This document shows, one piece after another, positions 12,765 to 25,025 of a DNA stretch of 64,000 nt (position 1 is the stretch's first letter; every line of letters starts with the position of its first letter). The position numbers and the translations under genes were made by a program. The notes under the pieces were generated by a model. It made no database searches, had not been told where the DNA came from, and was given only the letters and a program-made list of their open reading frames with translations. Source of the stretch: Lichenostomus cassidix (taxonomy: Eukaryota > Chordata > Aves > Passeriformes > Meliphagidae); the NCBI GenBank assembly GCA_008360975.2, contig VLJF02000033.1, positions 1,612,001 through 1,676,000 of the forward strand, written 5' to 3'.

Positions 12765-13238
12765 ATTTTTGGGGGTTCTGTGCCGTTTTGGGGGATTTTT
12801 GTGTCCTTCCTGGGGTTTCTGGGTCATTTTTGGGGGGGTTCTGGGTCACCTTTTGGGGTTTCTGTCTCACTTTTGGGCGTTTGTCATGTCATTTTTGGGT
12901 TTTTTTGTATCATTTGGGGGGTTTCTGTGTTATTTTTAGGGTCTCAAGTGTCACTTTTGAGGATTTCTGTGTCACATTTGGGGATTCCTGTGTCGTTTTT
13001 TGGGGTTTCTTTGTCGTTTTTTGGGGTTCTGTGTCACTTTTTGGAATTTCTCTTCCATTTTTGGGGTTTTCTCTGCCATTTTTGGGGTCTCACTGTCCCA
13101 TTGGAGGTTTCCCATCGTCACTTTTTGAGTCTCCATGTCACTTTTTGGGGTTTCTGTGTCACTTTTTCGGGGATTTTTCTGCAATTTTTGGGGTTTCAGT
13201 GTCGTTTTTTGGGGTTTCTGTGTCACTTTTTGGTGGGG
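12765..13238. repeat. 20-21-bp minisatellite GTTTCTGTGTCATTTTTGGGG, copy A
   Basis: About 22 degenerate units. On the minus strand long parts stay open and read heptads like TETPKSD. It directly abuts the terminal exon on its upstream side. Shorter versions occur at 37808 and 54162. Confidence 0.85.
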
Positions 13239-13479
13239 TTGGGGGTTCCACAGCTGGGCAGTTTGTGTAAACCTGGCTTCTGCTGATGCCTGATGGGTTT
13301 TTGTCCTTTTTCGTTGTACTTTTATACTCTTTTTATATCCTTTTTACCCTTTCCCATTCCTGTACCTTTTACTCTCTGTATCTCAGCCCCACATGTTTAT
13401 AACCCTTGTGCTCCAGCCTCGTTCAGAATTCTTTGGAGAAGACGAAACAATCTCCACAATTTCAAGAGCATGAGGCACC

Positions 13480-13780
13480 AGCCTTGAAAGAGCTTTATCA
13501 CTGGGACATGTTTCTGTAAACTAATTTGTAACTTTTTTTTGGGGGGAGGTAATTTGAATAAGGGGGCAATGACTTCATTTGTTAGGTTTCTCATTGGGGA
13601 ATTTTAGATAGGTATGTTAATCAATGAAGTCCATAAATTGCAAACCCGTGATATTGTCGCTCTCTTTCCGTTGTGGTGCACCTGGGATCCTATTAAACCA
13701 AGGGAATACCCTTTTCCTACACTGCGGGGTCTGTGCTCAATCTTTCCCAGCATTTTAGGCATCACAGTGAGCTGTGCTCT
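13480..13780 (+). mobile_element. LTR-like segment, copy A
   Basis: Contains ATTAAA poly(A)-like context (CCTATTAAACCAAGGG) followed by a possible R/U5 (GGGGTCTGTGCTCAATC) and an end near GGCATCACA. Repeated at 38310 and 54840. Ends and class are uncertain; no internal retroviral genes adjoin. Confidence 0.3.
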
Positions 13781-14046
13781 GCCCCCACCCCAAACTCAGC
13801 CAGGGATGATTCTCAGAGCAGCTGGTGGCTTTGGATTTGTGTGTGCATTCCTTTCCCTCAGCCTGAGATGAGTGAACAATAGGTTTCCCTTTATGGGATC
13901 TCAGCAGTTTGACTCTCAGTCCAAAGTCCCAGTCAGGTATCTTCAGGGAGGGTTTTTGATTGTAGCTTCTTTGTACACTTTTTGTTATAATGAGCAAAAC
14001 TTTGTATCGATGTTTGAGGCATGAAATATTTCAGTGTCTGATAACA

Positions 14047-14180
14047 GCCATGGTGGGACACTGGGGACACAGCCAGGGTGGGACATTGGGGACACAGCCA
14101 TGGTGGGACATTGGGGACACAGCCATGGTGGGACATTGGGGACACAGACAGGGTGGGACACTGGGGACACAGACAGGGAG
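14047..14180. repeat. 25-bp minisatellite, copy A
   Basis: Five to six units of GGTGGGACATTGGGGACACA type with 25-bp period. Related short arrays at 21985, 38873 and 55386. Confidence 0.85.
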
Positions 14181-14310
14181 GGCAAAGGCAGGCAGAGCTT
14201 TCCCCGTCCAAAACTGCACCCAAAAATCCCCAAATTCAGGAATTTCTCCCAGAAAAAAGCTGTCAGGAGCTTCCTGAATGGAGGGAAAGGGGCGATGGGA
14301 CATTTAAAAG

Positions 14311-14577
14311 AGTTGAATTGGGTTTGACACCCCTGGTATTGGGTTTGGTCCTCCTGGAACTGGATTGGATTGACTGGGAATTGGGTTGGATTTACCTGGA
14401 ATTTGGTTTGATCCACCTGGAACTGGATTTGGTTTACCTGGAATGGGGTTTTCTCGACCTGGAATTGGGTTTGACCCCCCTGGAATTTGTTTTGACTCAC
14501 CTGGAGCTGGGTTGGATCAATCTGGAATTCAGTTTGATTTACCTGGAATTGGGTTGGATTTACATTGGATTTACCCG
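14311..14577. repeat. 21-bp minisatellite, copy 2
   Basis: About 12 units of the CCTGGAATTGGGTTGGATT family, ending where the retroelement-like module begins. Confidence 0.85.
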
Positions 14578-16370
14578 TAAAGATTTTGTTGTTTGGGCTG
14601 ATTATACTCGGGCTGTGCTCCAAAAACAAAAGGAAACACTGGTAATTCTGGCTCTGGGCTTGGCAGGTCCCAGGGTTCTTTTGAATTATTCACTTCTGAG
14701 AGCCAAAATCTTTCCCAAGGTGTTCCACCACAATTCCCAGTGGCTCAGGGAGGAGTCACTGCCAATTTTCCTGAACAGATCAGTGATGTGAGCCAAGGAT
14801 GGCCCAGCTGCTAGTGAGGAGTCACAGCCATGGAGCTGCTAAATCAGGATCCCAAAATTCACTGTGGGACAGAGCCTGAGCTCTGTGGGACACAGGTGGG
14901 ACAGAAGGGTTTGGGACACCAGAGGAGCCACTGACTGAGCTCAGTCCTGTTGTACAGTGGGACAGGAAATCACCTTTGAAATTCAAAATCCTGCTGTGCT
15001 TCTGTTGGGCTCCAAAATCAGAAACACTCCAGACAATCACAAGAAGTTTATTCTAGCCCGGCTATGTTTAAAGGCAAGCCTGACTGAGAACCCAGACTGG
15101 AAACAACACAGAAAGAAATAACTTTTTTTTTTTTGTCAACAGAAGATGCATTGCAGGATTTGCACTGACCACCCTGAATGAGGTTATTTAATCTAATGCT
15201 CTGCTCTGCCATGAGTTGTTTCAGCACAGAAGGACTAAATGGTTGCTTTAACATGGACATGGCAACTGAGGGACAGAAAAGTAAAGATCTGCAGGGATTG
15301 TAAGTGTGGTTTGCCTTAGTGCACTCTGAGCAGGGAGAGCTTTGTTATCAGCAGAGTTCATGTTGATCTAACACTACAGGAAGAGCAAAACCAGCTGAAG
15401 TTTCCGTTCTGCACTGCAGAGCACAGCAGAGAGCCAAACAGGATGAAAATAATGAAATTACTTGGCTCCCAGGGCCAAAAACAGCCGCAGAGAGGAGGAG
15501 CACACATTTTTGTTTCACAGATCACTCTGCCAGTTATTAAACCACCATTCGACATGGTGCCAGAGATTGTCAGTGAACTGTGAAAAGTGTTAAATTCCAG
15601 ACGGGTTCTGAGACAGGGATTTGCTCCAAAATGAGGAAGGAATAACTTTGTATCTGCAATTGGATACATTTTAAAAATTGGTATTGGGTATCTTGTAATC
15701 GACATCGGGCAGGTTTGGAGTGATGTTAGATACATTGTAATTGAAGATGGTTATATTGTAATTGAACTCGGATACACTGTAATTGCAACATCTGTCTGCT
15801 CTGGGTGTGTCATCATCCCACGGCAGAGTCCCTGTGACACTTTGGGCTGGGACTGCTCCAAAAAGACACAGAATCACACAAAAAGCGGAGACTTGATCAA
15901 GAACAGACAATAGAAATTTTCAGTTCCCCTAAAGGTGCTGGATAGAGCTTAAAGATTAGCGAGCAGAGAGATAACAGGGGATAAAGGTGTGCAAACAGGA
16001 TGATAAACATAGATGAAATCAGGGCAGGAACAGAGAAAGAGAATTACAGTGAGGTTGGGCAAGTTATGCAACGAGAAGCAATTTCGAGGAAAGCTGAGCT
16101 TTCCTCAAAACATCAGTGAGTGCAATCACCAGAAACTCCTTTAGATGTCCCTCCAGGACCACAAAAGGACTCCAAACAGGAGGTGGATGGATGGAAAGGA
16201 GCACGAGGAAAGGTTTCTGAATTAGCCAGGAAGTGTTTAGTAATGAATATGCGTGATCCGGGTGGAACAAATACCCATTCGGAAGTTTTACCCCACACAC
16301 TAGATTAAAGAAGAGATCCTCGGGGTTTGTTCAGCACTGATAAAGAAAAAACGGCTGCTTTCAAATGCTT
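14578..16370 (-). mobile_element. Retroelement-like module, copy 1
   Basis: One of three near-identical modules (22440, 29931). On the minus strand it ends with an AATAAA signal (15047-15052). An open stretch at 15910-15671 has a hydrophobic leader-like start, an acidic patch, a Cys pair and several N-glycosylation-type Asn motifs within short NYN repeats, then breaks. It has no ATG (it begins at TTG with a stop just upstream). A second hydrophobic segment is readable at about 15480-15400. This could be a broken envelope-like remnant or an unknown secreted protein; I cannot decide. All three copies carry breaks. Confidence 0.35.
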
Positions 16371-16419
16371 CAAATTAGAAGCATTGCTAGAAAGCTCATT
16401 TTCTGGCTGATTTTGGTAT

Positions 16420-16930
16420 CATGGTCACAGAGAGGAATCCCTGTCCTGCTCCAGCCTGGGGTCTCTCCCAGGGGACACAACCCCTCAGAAAAGGCTGCTC
16501 AGGCGGGGATCCCCACAGGCCCAAAAATCCCGAGGTTTTGCGGGGGCTTCCCACGGCCTCTCTCAGGCATCTCCTGCTCCACTCTCTGGGCTCCTGCCGG
16601 GGCTGCAGGGAGCTCTCTGCTCCATCCCGGACTCACCCACAGCGGTTCCCTGGCCTCCTGCCCGGCCCGGGACTTTCCGGAGCCATTGCGAACAGACATT
16701 TGGAAGGAAGATCCGCGGAGCGCCGCTTCCCTCAGGGAAACTCCGCCTACCGCGCAAAGCCCGCCCCTCGCTCCCATTGGCTGATTTTCCCGCCCGAACC
16801 CTGCCCCTAGAGTTCATTGGATGATTCGCCGATTAGAAAGCCCGCCCTAGCTTCGATTAGCTGATTCTGCCGCCACTCCTCGTTCTCGAACTCTGATTGG
16901 TCAGAGAGGCTCTGAGGGACGATCTCCCTC
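16420..16930 (-). promoter_or_regulatory. Promoter-like block with 40-bp CCAAT array, copy 1
   Basis: Four CCAAT-type elements (ATTGG on the plus strand) at 16776, 16816, 16856 (decayed to ATTAG) and 16896, exactly 40 bp apart, inside a GC-rich, CpG-containing block. The last, CTGATTGGTCAG, is a good Y-box/NF-Y site. I infer an NF-Y-driven promoter. Direction is uncertain: the minus-strand retroelement-like module lies on one side and the lectin 3' end on the other. Confidence 0.5.
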
Positions 16931-17369
16931 AGCCCCACATCGCTTTGATTTCCCCCAAAAAGCCAAAATCTCCCCAAACCCCTTGGGCTGAGCGGAGGAA
17001 CGGACAGCGTTTGGGCAGAAAACTCCCAAATCGTTGTTCCCCAGGCTGGGAAGGACAAACGGAACCCAACTGATTTGGGAGCTCCAGCAGCTCCTCTCTG
17101 CCGGCCCAGCTGAAGGCCTCGCTGGCTGCTGGAGGCTGCACGGGCAGACTGGGAGCACTGGGAGACTGGGAAGAGGCTCTGGCTCGGCTGAAGCCCCCGG
17201 GGCAGGGGCAGCAGGGCAAGGGACAGGGCTGCAGGTGCTGAGGGGACACGAGGGACAGCACAGCCTTGATTAGCATTTCTTATAAAAGTAATAAAGTAAT
17301 GAAGGAAATAACAACAACAACATTTACACTATAAATACTGATGGAGGTCGCACAAGGACCTCTCAGCGA

Positions 17370-17432
17370 ATGCTCTGAGTTGGAAGGGACCCACAAGGAC
17401 GCAGTCCAACCCTTAAGGGAATGGCCCCTGTG
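17370..17432 (-). mobile_element. CR1 LINE fragment
   Basis: GAGTTGGAAGGGACCCACAA followed by GCAGTCCAACCC is the reverse complement of the avian CR1 3' region. Also at 32710 and 48335, always in the lectin 3' flank. Confidence 0.75.
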
Positions 17433-17814
17433 GGGTCAAATCATGACTTTGGTATTATCAGAACCTTACCCCAGCCAAGGTCATAAGGCAGCAAAGGTTT
17501 CACAGCTGAATCCACAGGGACATACAAATATATATGTACCTGGTTAGTAAACATACAGAGTGCAAGAGAAACATGACTTTTGTGAAGCTTTCAGAATTAC
17601 AAAAGAACTCCCAGGCTCAGCCCAGGCAGCCACACATCTGTTTTCTCATCATCTCCTCTTCCTGCAGGTTCATCTCCTGCAGAACAGGCAGTGATGTGAC
17701 CCTGAGGATCAGTGCAAGGCAGACACTGCAGCTGAGGAAGGAAATCCCCATGCTGGGGGGATGAGGTGAAGCTGAGACTGCCCAGCACAGAAAATATCCT
17801 TCCTCCATTCTCCA

Positions 17815-18791
17815 TTAGAGGTGGGTTTGGGCTCTGCTGCAGATACACTGCATCTCATTTGAACAGATTGCACTCCCGAGATAATTCTCAGCCAGGTGCA
17901 CACACCCTGCATTGCCCAGCACAGGAACCCTGCAGGGAGGAGCAGAGACATTGCTGGAACCTCAGGGGAACACATTGTGCCCCTGTGCCCCCAGGCTCTG
18001 CCTGTGCCCCCGGGCCCTGCCTGTGCCCCCCAGGCCATGCCTGTGCCCCCAAGGCTCCGCCTGTGCCCCCCAGGACTCAGGAGGAGCTGAAGCTGCTGCC
18101 ATCCACCCACTGCAGCCGCTGGCCCTGTCTGTGCAGCCCGAGCCAGTAATCAACATTCCTGCTGAGGCGGAACAGGAACTCCTGGCAAGGAGAGAGGAGC
18201 AAACTATGGACTCCTAGCCCAGGAGCACCCCAGGGTCCCCTTGGCCTTCCCAAACCCCCCAAACCCCTCACTCACCATTTCCTTGTCAGTGAGCACAGCC
18301 AGGGAAGCCTCGAGCTCGGAGCACCGAGCCTTAGCCTGATCCCAGGAGAGACGATGCCTCGAGAGGAAGTAGCAGATCCCGTTGTACCCAACCCAGCCAT
18401 GGGGACAGGCCAGCAGCACCCGAGCTGCAGGGTTAACTGGAGTAACTGGAGTCTCTCTGTGTATTCTCCCTGCAGAGGGAAATGGAGAAGAATGTCTGAG
18501 CATTCTCCCCTCAGGCAGCAGTGAGCCAGCAGTGCCCCGAGGGGTTGGGCTGAGGCTGCTGCTCCTCCCTTACCTGACACAGCAGCCAAGGACACCCCCA
18601 GAGCCACAACCAGGGCTAGGAGCACAACCAGCACCACGATAAACTTGAGGTGGGATCTGATCCTCTGGCCTGGAGCTGGAAAGAGCAGTTCGTCGTGAGG
18701 ATGGAGCTGTCCTGAGCAGGCTCAGCCCTCACATCTCCCACCCGACGCCCAGGGAACAGAGGAGGGACCCTCAGCCCGTGTGCCACTCACT
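17815..18791 (-). pseudogene. C-type lectin-like receptor, donor-site mutant (lectin 1)
   Basis: Type II membrane protein of CLEC2/CD69 type. Minus-strand exons: transmembrane exon 18675-18574 (IRSHLK then a long Val/Leu helix), CTLD exons 18469-18276 (CPHGW, ICYFLS, ARCSELE), 18181-18081 (DYWLGL, QWVDG) and 17929-17815 (GCVHLAENY, CICSRAQTHL, stop). Exon phases 1, 0 and 2 match throughout. A putative cytoplasmic exon ends at 18791 (CTCA|GTGAGT) but its ATG is uncertain. The donor after the third exon reads CTGAGT instead of GTGAGT (base 18080), which should stop normal splicing. NK-type CTLD without calcium-binding residues. An intact sister is at 33150. Confidence 0.72.
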
Positions 18792-18821
18792 GAGCTGGCA
18801 GCAGGAGAGACAAGGGATGGG

Positions 18822-18920
18822 GACACAGCCAGGGACAAGGGACACAGACAGGGACAGGGGACACAGACAGGGACAAGGGACACAGACAGGGACAGGGGAC
18901 ACAGACAGGGACAGGGGACA
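18822..18920. repeat. 19-bp minisatellite in lectin first-exon region
   Basis: About five units of GACACAGACAGGGACAGGG. It lies just upstream (minus strand) of the putative first-exon donor of lectin 1; sister arrays sit at 34148 and 50365. Confidence 0.8.
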
Positions 18921-19138
18921 GCTACGGCTGAACTGCCCAGGCCCAGGCATGTCAGTCCCAGCAGAGCACCACGTCCCTTCCAGAGCCCTGGACACAGCCA
19001 CACCCTGCCAGCCCTGTGCTCCTGGACTGACACTGTCCCCTTCCTGGAGGCCACCCGTGAGGGTTCTTTTGAGTTCATTCCTGGTTGCTGAAGTGCTGTG
19101 GACTTCCAGCAGATCCTTCACACTCCAGTCACACGGGG

Positions 19139-19187
19139 TCGTGTGTCCCCCCAGCCCTGCTGTCACTCTGACCCCGCCCGGCTGCTC
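19139..19187 (+). pseudogene. Relic of class II beta 3'UTR beside lectin 1
   Basis: GTGTGTCCCCCCAGCCCTGC and following bases match the class II beta 3'UTR (compare 43500-43550), but no class II exon precedes it. It is cut at about 19187 by a deletion that also removes the poly(A) signal and the start of the ZNF promoter. Confidence 0.7.
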
Positions 19188-19627
19188 CCCCCGCCAGCCC
19201 AATTTGGGGAGGGGGCGCGTGGGGGGCGCCCAGGCCTGGCCCGGAGCCCAGCGCTGCCCCAGCCCGACCTGCCCCGGCTCCATCCCGGCTCCTCCCGCGG
19301 CATGCGACGGCGTGGGGAAAAGGGGGAAAAGGGTGGGCGCTGGGCTTGGCGGGAGGAGGAGAAGGGATGGAGGAGGAGGAGGAGGGATGAGGAAGGAGCG
19401 GGAGAAAGGCCGGAGATCCGAGCAGGAGGAGGAGGCGGGAGGAGGAAGGAGGAGGAGCCGCGGGAGGAGGAAGGAGGAAAGAGGAAGAGGAGGAACAGGA
19501 AGAGGTTGGAGAGAGGAAGAGGAGGAACAGGAAGAGGTTGGAGAGAGGAAGAGGAGGAGCAGCAGAAGCCGCGCGCAGCTCTTTGTCTGTCGCGGCCCCG
19601 GGAGCATCGGCGCCCCGCACGCCGCAG
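19188..19627 (+). promoter_or_regulatory. ZNF3 promoter (5' part deleted) and first exon
   Basis: Starts abruptly at CCGCCAGCCCAATTTGGGG. Compared with ZNF7 about 444 bp are missing, including both CCAAT boxes and the GAGCTCGCGGCGCTG block. The GC core, GAGGA tract and donor CAG|GTGAGG (19627/19628) remain. Confidence 0.6.
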
Positions 19628-20318
19628 GTGAGGGGGAGGAGGAAGTCGCCCCAAATGTCTCGGGGGTCCCCGAGCGGCGTTTTTTCTGGGCGGGTGTTTG
19701 GAGCTCGCAGCTTGCGGGATTGAGCCCCAAATCTCGTTCAGGGTCGCTGGGAGGGTTTGATTGTGCGGGGGAACGTTTGGATGTGGCGGAAGGGCAAAGC
19801 TGAGGCGGCAGTGGGGCTTTGGGGGATATTTTGGGGGCTGCAGGTGGGCACGGCCCGGTGTCGGGGTGGGAGGGGGACATGGGGCATGGGGTCCGGCCGG
19901 GAGAGCGGTGGAGGGGAAGGGCGGGAGCCCCGGAGTGGGGTGAGCGGAGAGGGGCGATGGCGGAGCTGGGGGAGCCCCGGCAGGCTGGAGAGGGGGGAGC
20001 GTGGCTAAGGGGGAAGCCTGGGATCCCTGGAAGCACGGAGCAGAGAATGAGGGGAGAAGGGACCCCTGGGACCCCCAAAGCCCCCGGATCATCCCTAAGC
20101 GGGACCCTGGAAAATAGGGAAGCCCGGGAGGCACGGGAGCCCCATGAGTGCAGGGAAGGGAGAGCCTGAGGAGGCCAAAGTGCAAAGAGCAGAGAGGGGG
20201 AAATGCTGTGAGGGTTTTGAGGTGAATGGTGGTGGTTTGGGGTTTTTATGGACACAAAACCCTGGGAGAGTTGCAGAGCTGGAGCTGGGCAGGAGGAACC
20301 CCCAGGGCAAGGCGCTGA

Positions 20319-21362
<1,044 letters not shown>

Positions 21363-21688
21363 GGGAAGCCCTGCGAGTGTCCCGAGTGCAGGAAGAGCTT
21401 CATTGCTGCTCCAACTCCATACCCAGTGGGAAGATCTGCAGTGGATGATCTCCAGTGACCCCAGCTGTGCAGAGCCCTGGTGATCCGTGCTGCTGGTGAT
21501 CCGTGTGGCAAAGACACCTGGCTGGTGGCTCCACACCCTCCTGGCTCCCCGTGGGCACCTGGATGAAGGCAGGGCCAGGAATGTCCATGGGAATTCCTGG
21601 GGACATCAGAAATCCCCTGGGGAGAGCGGATTTGTTGACTTTCCACCCCAGAAAATCTCACCTTTTGTGTTCAGTTATATCATCTCTT

Positions 21689-21757
21689 GGCATGAGGCAA
21701 CACTGGATGGCCTTGGAGGTCTTTTGCAACCTCAGGGATTCCATGATTCTGATTTTC
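21689..21757 (+). mobile_element. CR1 LINE 3' end
   Basis: Same fragment as at 11952, in the 3' flank of ZNF3; GGATGGCCTTGGAGGTC and GATTCCATGATTCTG are present. Confidence 0.75.
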
Positions 21758-21984
21758 TCTCACCCAGTGGCATCTTTCACAGCCAAATGGTTCTGAATTG
21801 GGGCAAAGAGCAGGATTTTGGGGTGGAAACGTCCAAAAATGTTCTTCCCTTCCACCCAACCACATGGATCCTCAGTGGGCACAGACATGTAAATCCTTTT
21901 CTTTCGGGCTTGGTCTTGTTTTCATTTCGGCCTTTCTAAACACCTGAATTTGGGGTAAAAATGAAGATATTGAGGTGAGACATG

Positions 21985-22434
21985 CATCGGACACTGGGGA
22001 CACAGCCATGGTGGGACGTTGGGGACACAGACAGGGAGGGGAAAGGCAGGCAGAGCTTTCCCCGTCCAAAACTGCACCCAAAAATCTCCAAATTCAGGAA
22101 TTTCTCCCAGAAGAAAGCTGTCAGGAGCTTCCTGAATGGAGGGAAAGGGGCGATGGGACATTTAAAAGAGTTGAATTGGGTTTGACACCCCTGGAATTGG
22201 GTTTGGTCCTCCTGGAACTGGATTGGATTGCCTGGGAATTGGGCTGGATTGACCTGGAATTTGGTTTGATCCACCTGGAACTGGATTTGGTTTACCTGGA
22301 ATGGGGTTTTCTCGACCTGGAATTGGGTTTGACCCCCTGGAATTTGTTTTGACTCACCTGGAGCTGGGTTGGATCAATCTGGAATTCAGTTTGATTTACC
22401 TGGAATTGGGTTGGATTTACATTGGATTTACCCG
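21985..22434. repeat. Shortened 25-bp and 21-bp minisatellites
   Basis: Only two 25-bp units (about 21985-22038) remain before the 21-bp array (22169-22434, about 12 units). Compared with the ZNF2 unit, the terminal exon, 20-21-bp array and LTR-like segment (12.3-14.0 kb) are missing: a deletion joins the ZNF3 flank to the 25-bp array near 21980. Confidence 0.75.
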
Positions 22435-22439
22435 TAACG

Positions 22440-24200
22440 ATTTTGTTGTTTGGGCTGATTATACTCGGGCTGTGCTCCAAAAACAAAAGGAAACACTGGT
22501 AATTCTGGCTCTGGGCTTGGCAGGTCCCAGGGATCTTTTGAATTATTCACTTCTGAGAGCCAAAATCTTTCCCAAGGTGTTCCACCACAATTCCCAGTGG
22601 CTCAGGGAGGAGTCACTGCCAATTTTGCTGAACAGATCAGTGATGTGAGCCAAGGATGGCCCAGCTGCTAGTGAGGAGTCACAGCCATGGAGCTGCTAAA
22701 TCAGGATCCCAAAATTCACTGTGGGACAGAGCCTGAGCTCTGTGGGACACACGTGGGACAGAAGGGTTTGGGACACCAGAGGAGCCACTGACTGAGCTCA
22801 GTCCTGTTGTACAGTGGGACAGGAAATCACCTTTGAAATTCAAAATCCTGCTGTGCTTCTGTTGGGCTCCAAAATCAGAAACACTCCAGACAATCACAAG
22901 AAGTTTATTCTAGCCCAGCTATGTTTAAAGGCAAGCCTGACTGAGAACCCAGATTGGAAACAACACAGAAAGAAGTAACTTTTTTTTGTCAACAGAAGAT
23001 GCATTGCAGGATTTGCACTGACCACCCTGAATGAGGTTATTTAATCTAATGCTCTGCTCTGCCATGAGTTGTTTCAGCACAGAAGGACTAAATGGTTGCT
23101 TTAACATGGACATTGCAACTGAGGGAAAGAAAAGTAAAGATCTGGAGGGATTGTAAGTGTGGTTTGCCTTAGTGCACTCTGGGCAGAGAGAGCTTTGTTA
23201 TCAGCAGAGTTCATGTTGATCTAAGACTACAGGAAGAGCAAAACCAGCTGAAGTTTCCGTTCTGCACTGCAGAGCACAGCAGAGAGCCAAACAGGATGAA
23301 AATGATGAAATTACTTGGCTCCCAGGACCAAAAACAGCCGCAGAGAGGAGGAGCACACATTTTTGTTTCACAGATCACTCTGCCAGTTATTAAACCACCA
23401 TTCGACATGGTGCCAGAGATTGTCAGTGAACTGTGAAAAGTGTTAAATTCCAGACAGATTCTGAGACAGGGATTTGCTCCAAAATGAAGAAGGAATAACT
23501 TTGTATCTGCAATTGGATACATTTTAAAAAGTGGTATTGGGTATATTGTAATCGACACGATTCAAGTGATGTTAGATACATTTTAATTGAAGGTGGTTAT
23601 ATTGTAATTGAACTCGGATACACTGTAATTGCAACATCTGTCTGCTCTGGGTGTGTCATCATCCCACGCCAGAGTCCCTGTGACACTTTGGGCTGGGACT
23701 GCTCCAAAAAGACACAGAATCACACAAAAAGTGGAGACTTGATCAAGAACAGACAATAGAAATTTTCAGTTCCCCTAAAGGTGCTGGATAGAGCTTAAAG
23801 ATTAGCGAGCAGAGAGATAAAAGGGGATAAAGGTGTGCAAACAGGATGATAAACATAGATGAAATCAGGGCAGGAACAGAGAAAGAGAATTACAGTGAGG
23901 TTGGGCAAGTCATGCAACGAGAAGCAATTTCGAGGAAAGCTGAGCTTTCCTCCAAACATCAGTGAGTGCAATCACCAGAAACCCCTTTAGATGTCCCTCC
24001 AGGACCACAAAAGGACTCTGAGCAGGAGGTGGATGGATGGAAAGGAGCACGAGGAAAGGTTTATGAATTAGCCAGGAAGTGTTTAGTAATGAATATGTGT
24101 GATCCGGGTGGAACAAATACCCCATTCGGAAGTTTTACCCCACACACTAGATTAAAGAAGAGATCCTCGGGGTTTGTTCAGCACTGATAAAGAAAAAACG
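22440..24200 (-). mobile_element. Retroelement-like module, copy 2
   Basis: Near-identical to 14578-16370, with AATAAA on the minus strand at 22904-22909. The minus-strand open stretch of copy 1 is further damaged here by a small deletion around 23550. Confidence 0.35.
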
Positions 24201-24269
24201 GCTGCTTTCAAATGCTTCAAATTAGAAGCATTGCTAGAAAGCTCATTTTCTGGCTGATTTTGGTATCAT

Positions 24270-24790
24270 GGTCACAGAGAGGAATCCCTGTCCTGCTCCA
24301 GCCTGGGGTCTCTCCCAGGAGACACAACCCCTCAGAAAAGGCTGCTCAGGCGGGGATCCCCACAGGCCCAAAAATCCCGAGGTTCTGCGGGGACTTCCCA
24401 CGGCCTCTCTCACGCATCTCCTGCTCCACCCTCTGGGCTCCTGCCGGGGCTGCAGGGAGCTCTCTGCTCCATCCCGGACTCACCCACAGCGGTTCCCTGG
24501 CCTCCTGCCCGGCCCGGGACTTTCCGGAGCCATTGCGAACAGACATTTGGAAGGAAGATCCGCGGAGCGCCGCTTCCCTCAGGGAAACTCCGCCTACCGT
24601 GCAAAGCCCGCCCCTCGCTCCCATTGGCTGATTTTCCCGCCCGAAGCCAGCCTCTAAAGCTCATTGGCTCATTCGCCGATTAGAAAGCCCGCCCTAGCTT
24701 CGATTAGCTGATTCTGCCGCCACTCCTCGTTCTCGAACTCTGATTGGTCAGAGAGGCTCTGAGGGACGATCTCCCTCAGCCCCACATCGC
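24270..24790 (-). promoter_or_regulatory. Promoter-like block with 40-bp CCAAT array, copy 2
   Basis: ATTGG elements at 24623, 24663, (ATTAG) 24703 and 24743, exactly 40 bp apart as in copy 1. Here no lectin follows; an LTR-like element begins at 25026 instead. Confidence 0.5.
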
Positions 24791-25025
24791 TTTGATTTCC
24801 CCCAAAAAGCCAAAATCTCCCCAAACCCCTTGGGCTGAGCGGAGGAACGGACAGCGTTTGGGCAGAAAACTCCCAAATCGTTGTTCCCCAGGCTGGGAAG
24901 GACAAACGGAGCCCAACTGATTTGGGAGCTCCAGCAGCTCCTCTCTGCCGGCCCAGCTGAAGGCCTCGCTGGCTGCTGGAGGCTGCACGGGCAGACTGGG
25001 AGCACTGGGAGCACTGGGAGCACTG

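Noticed and set aside
14047..14180. CRISPR-like direct repeats
   Set aside because: Contiguous tandem units without unique spacers, in an animal genome.
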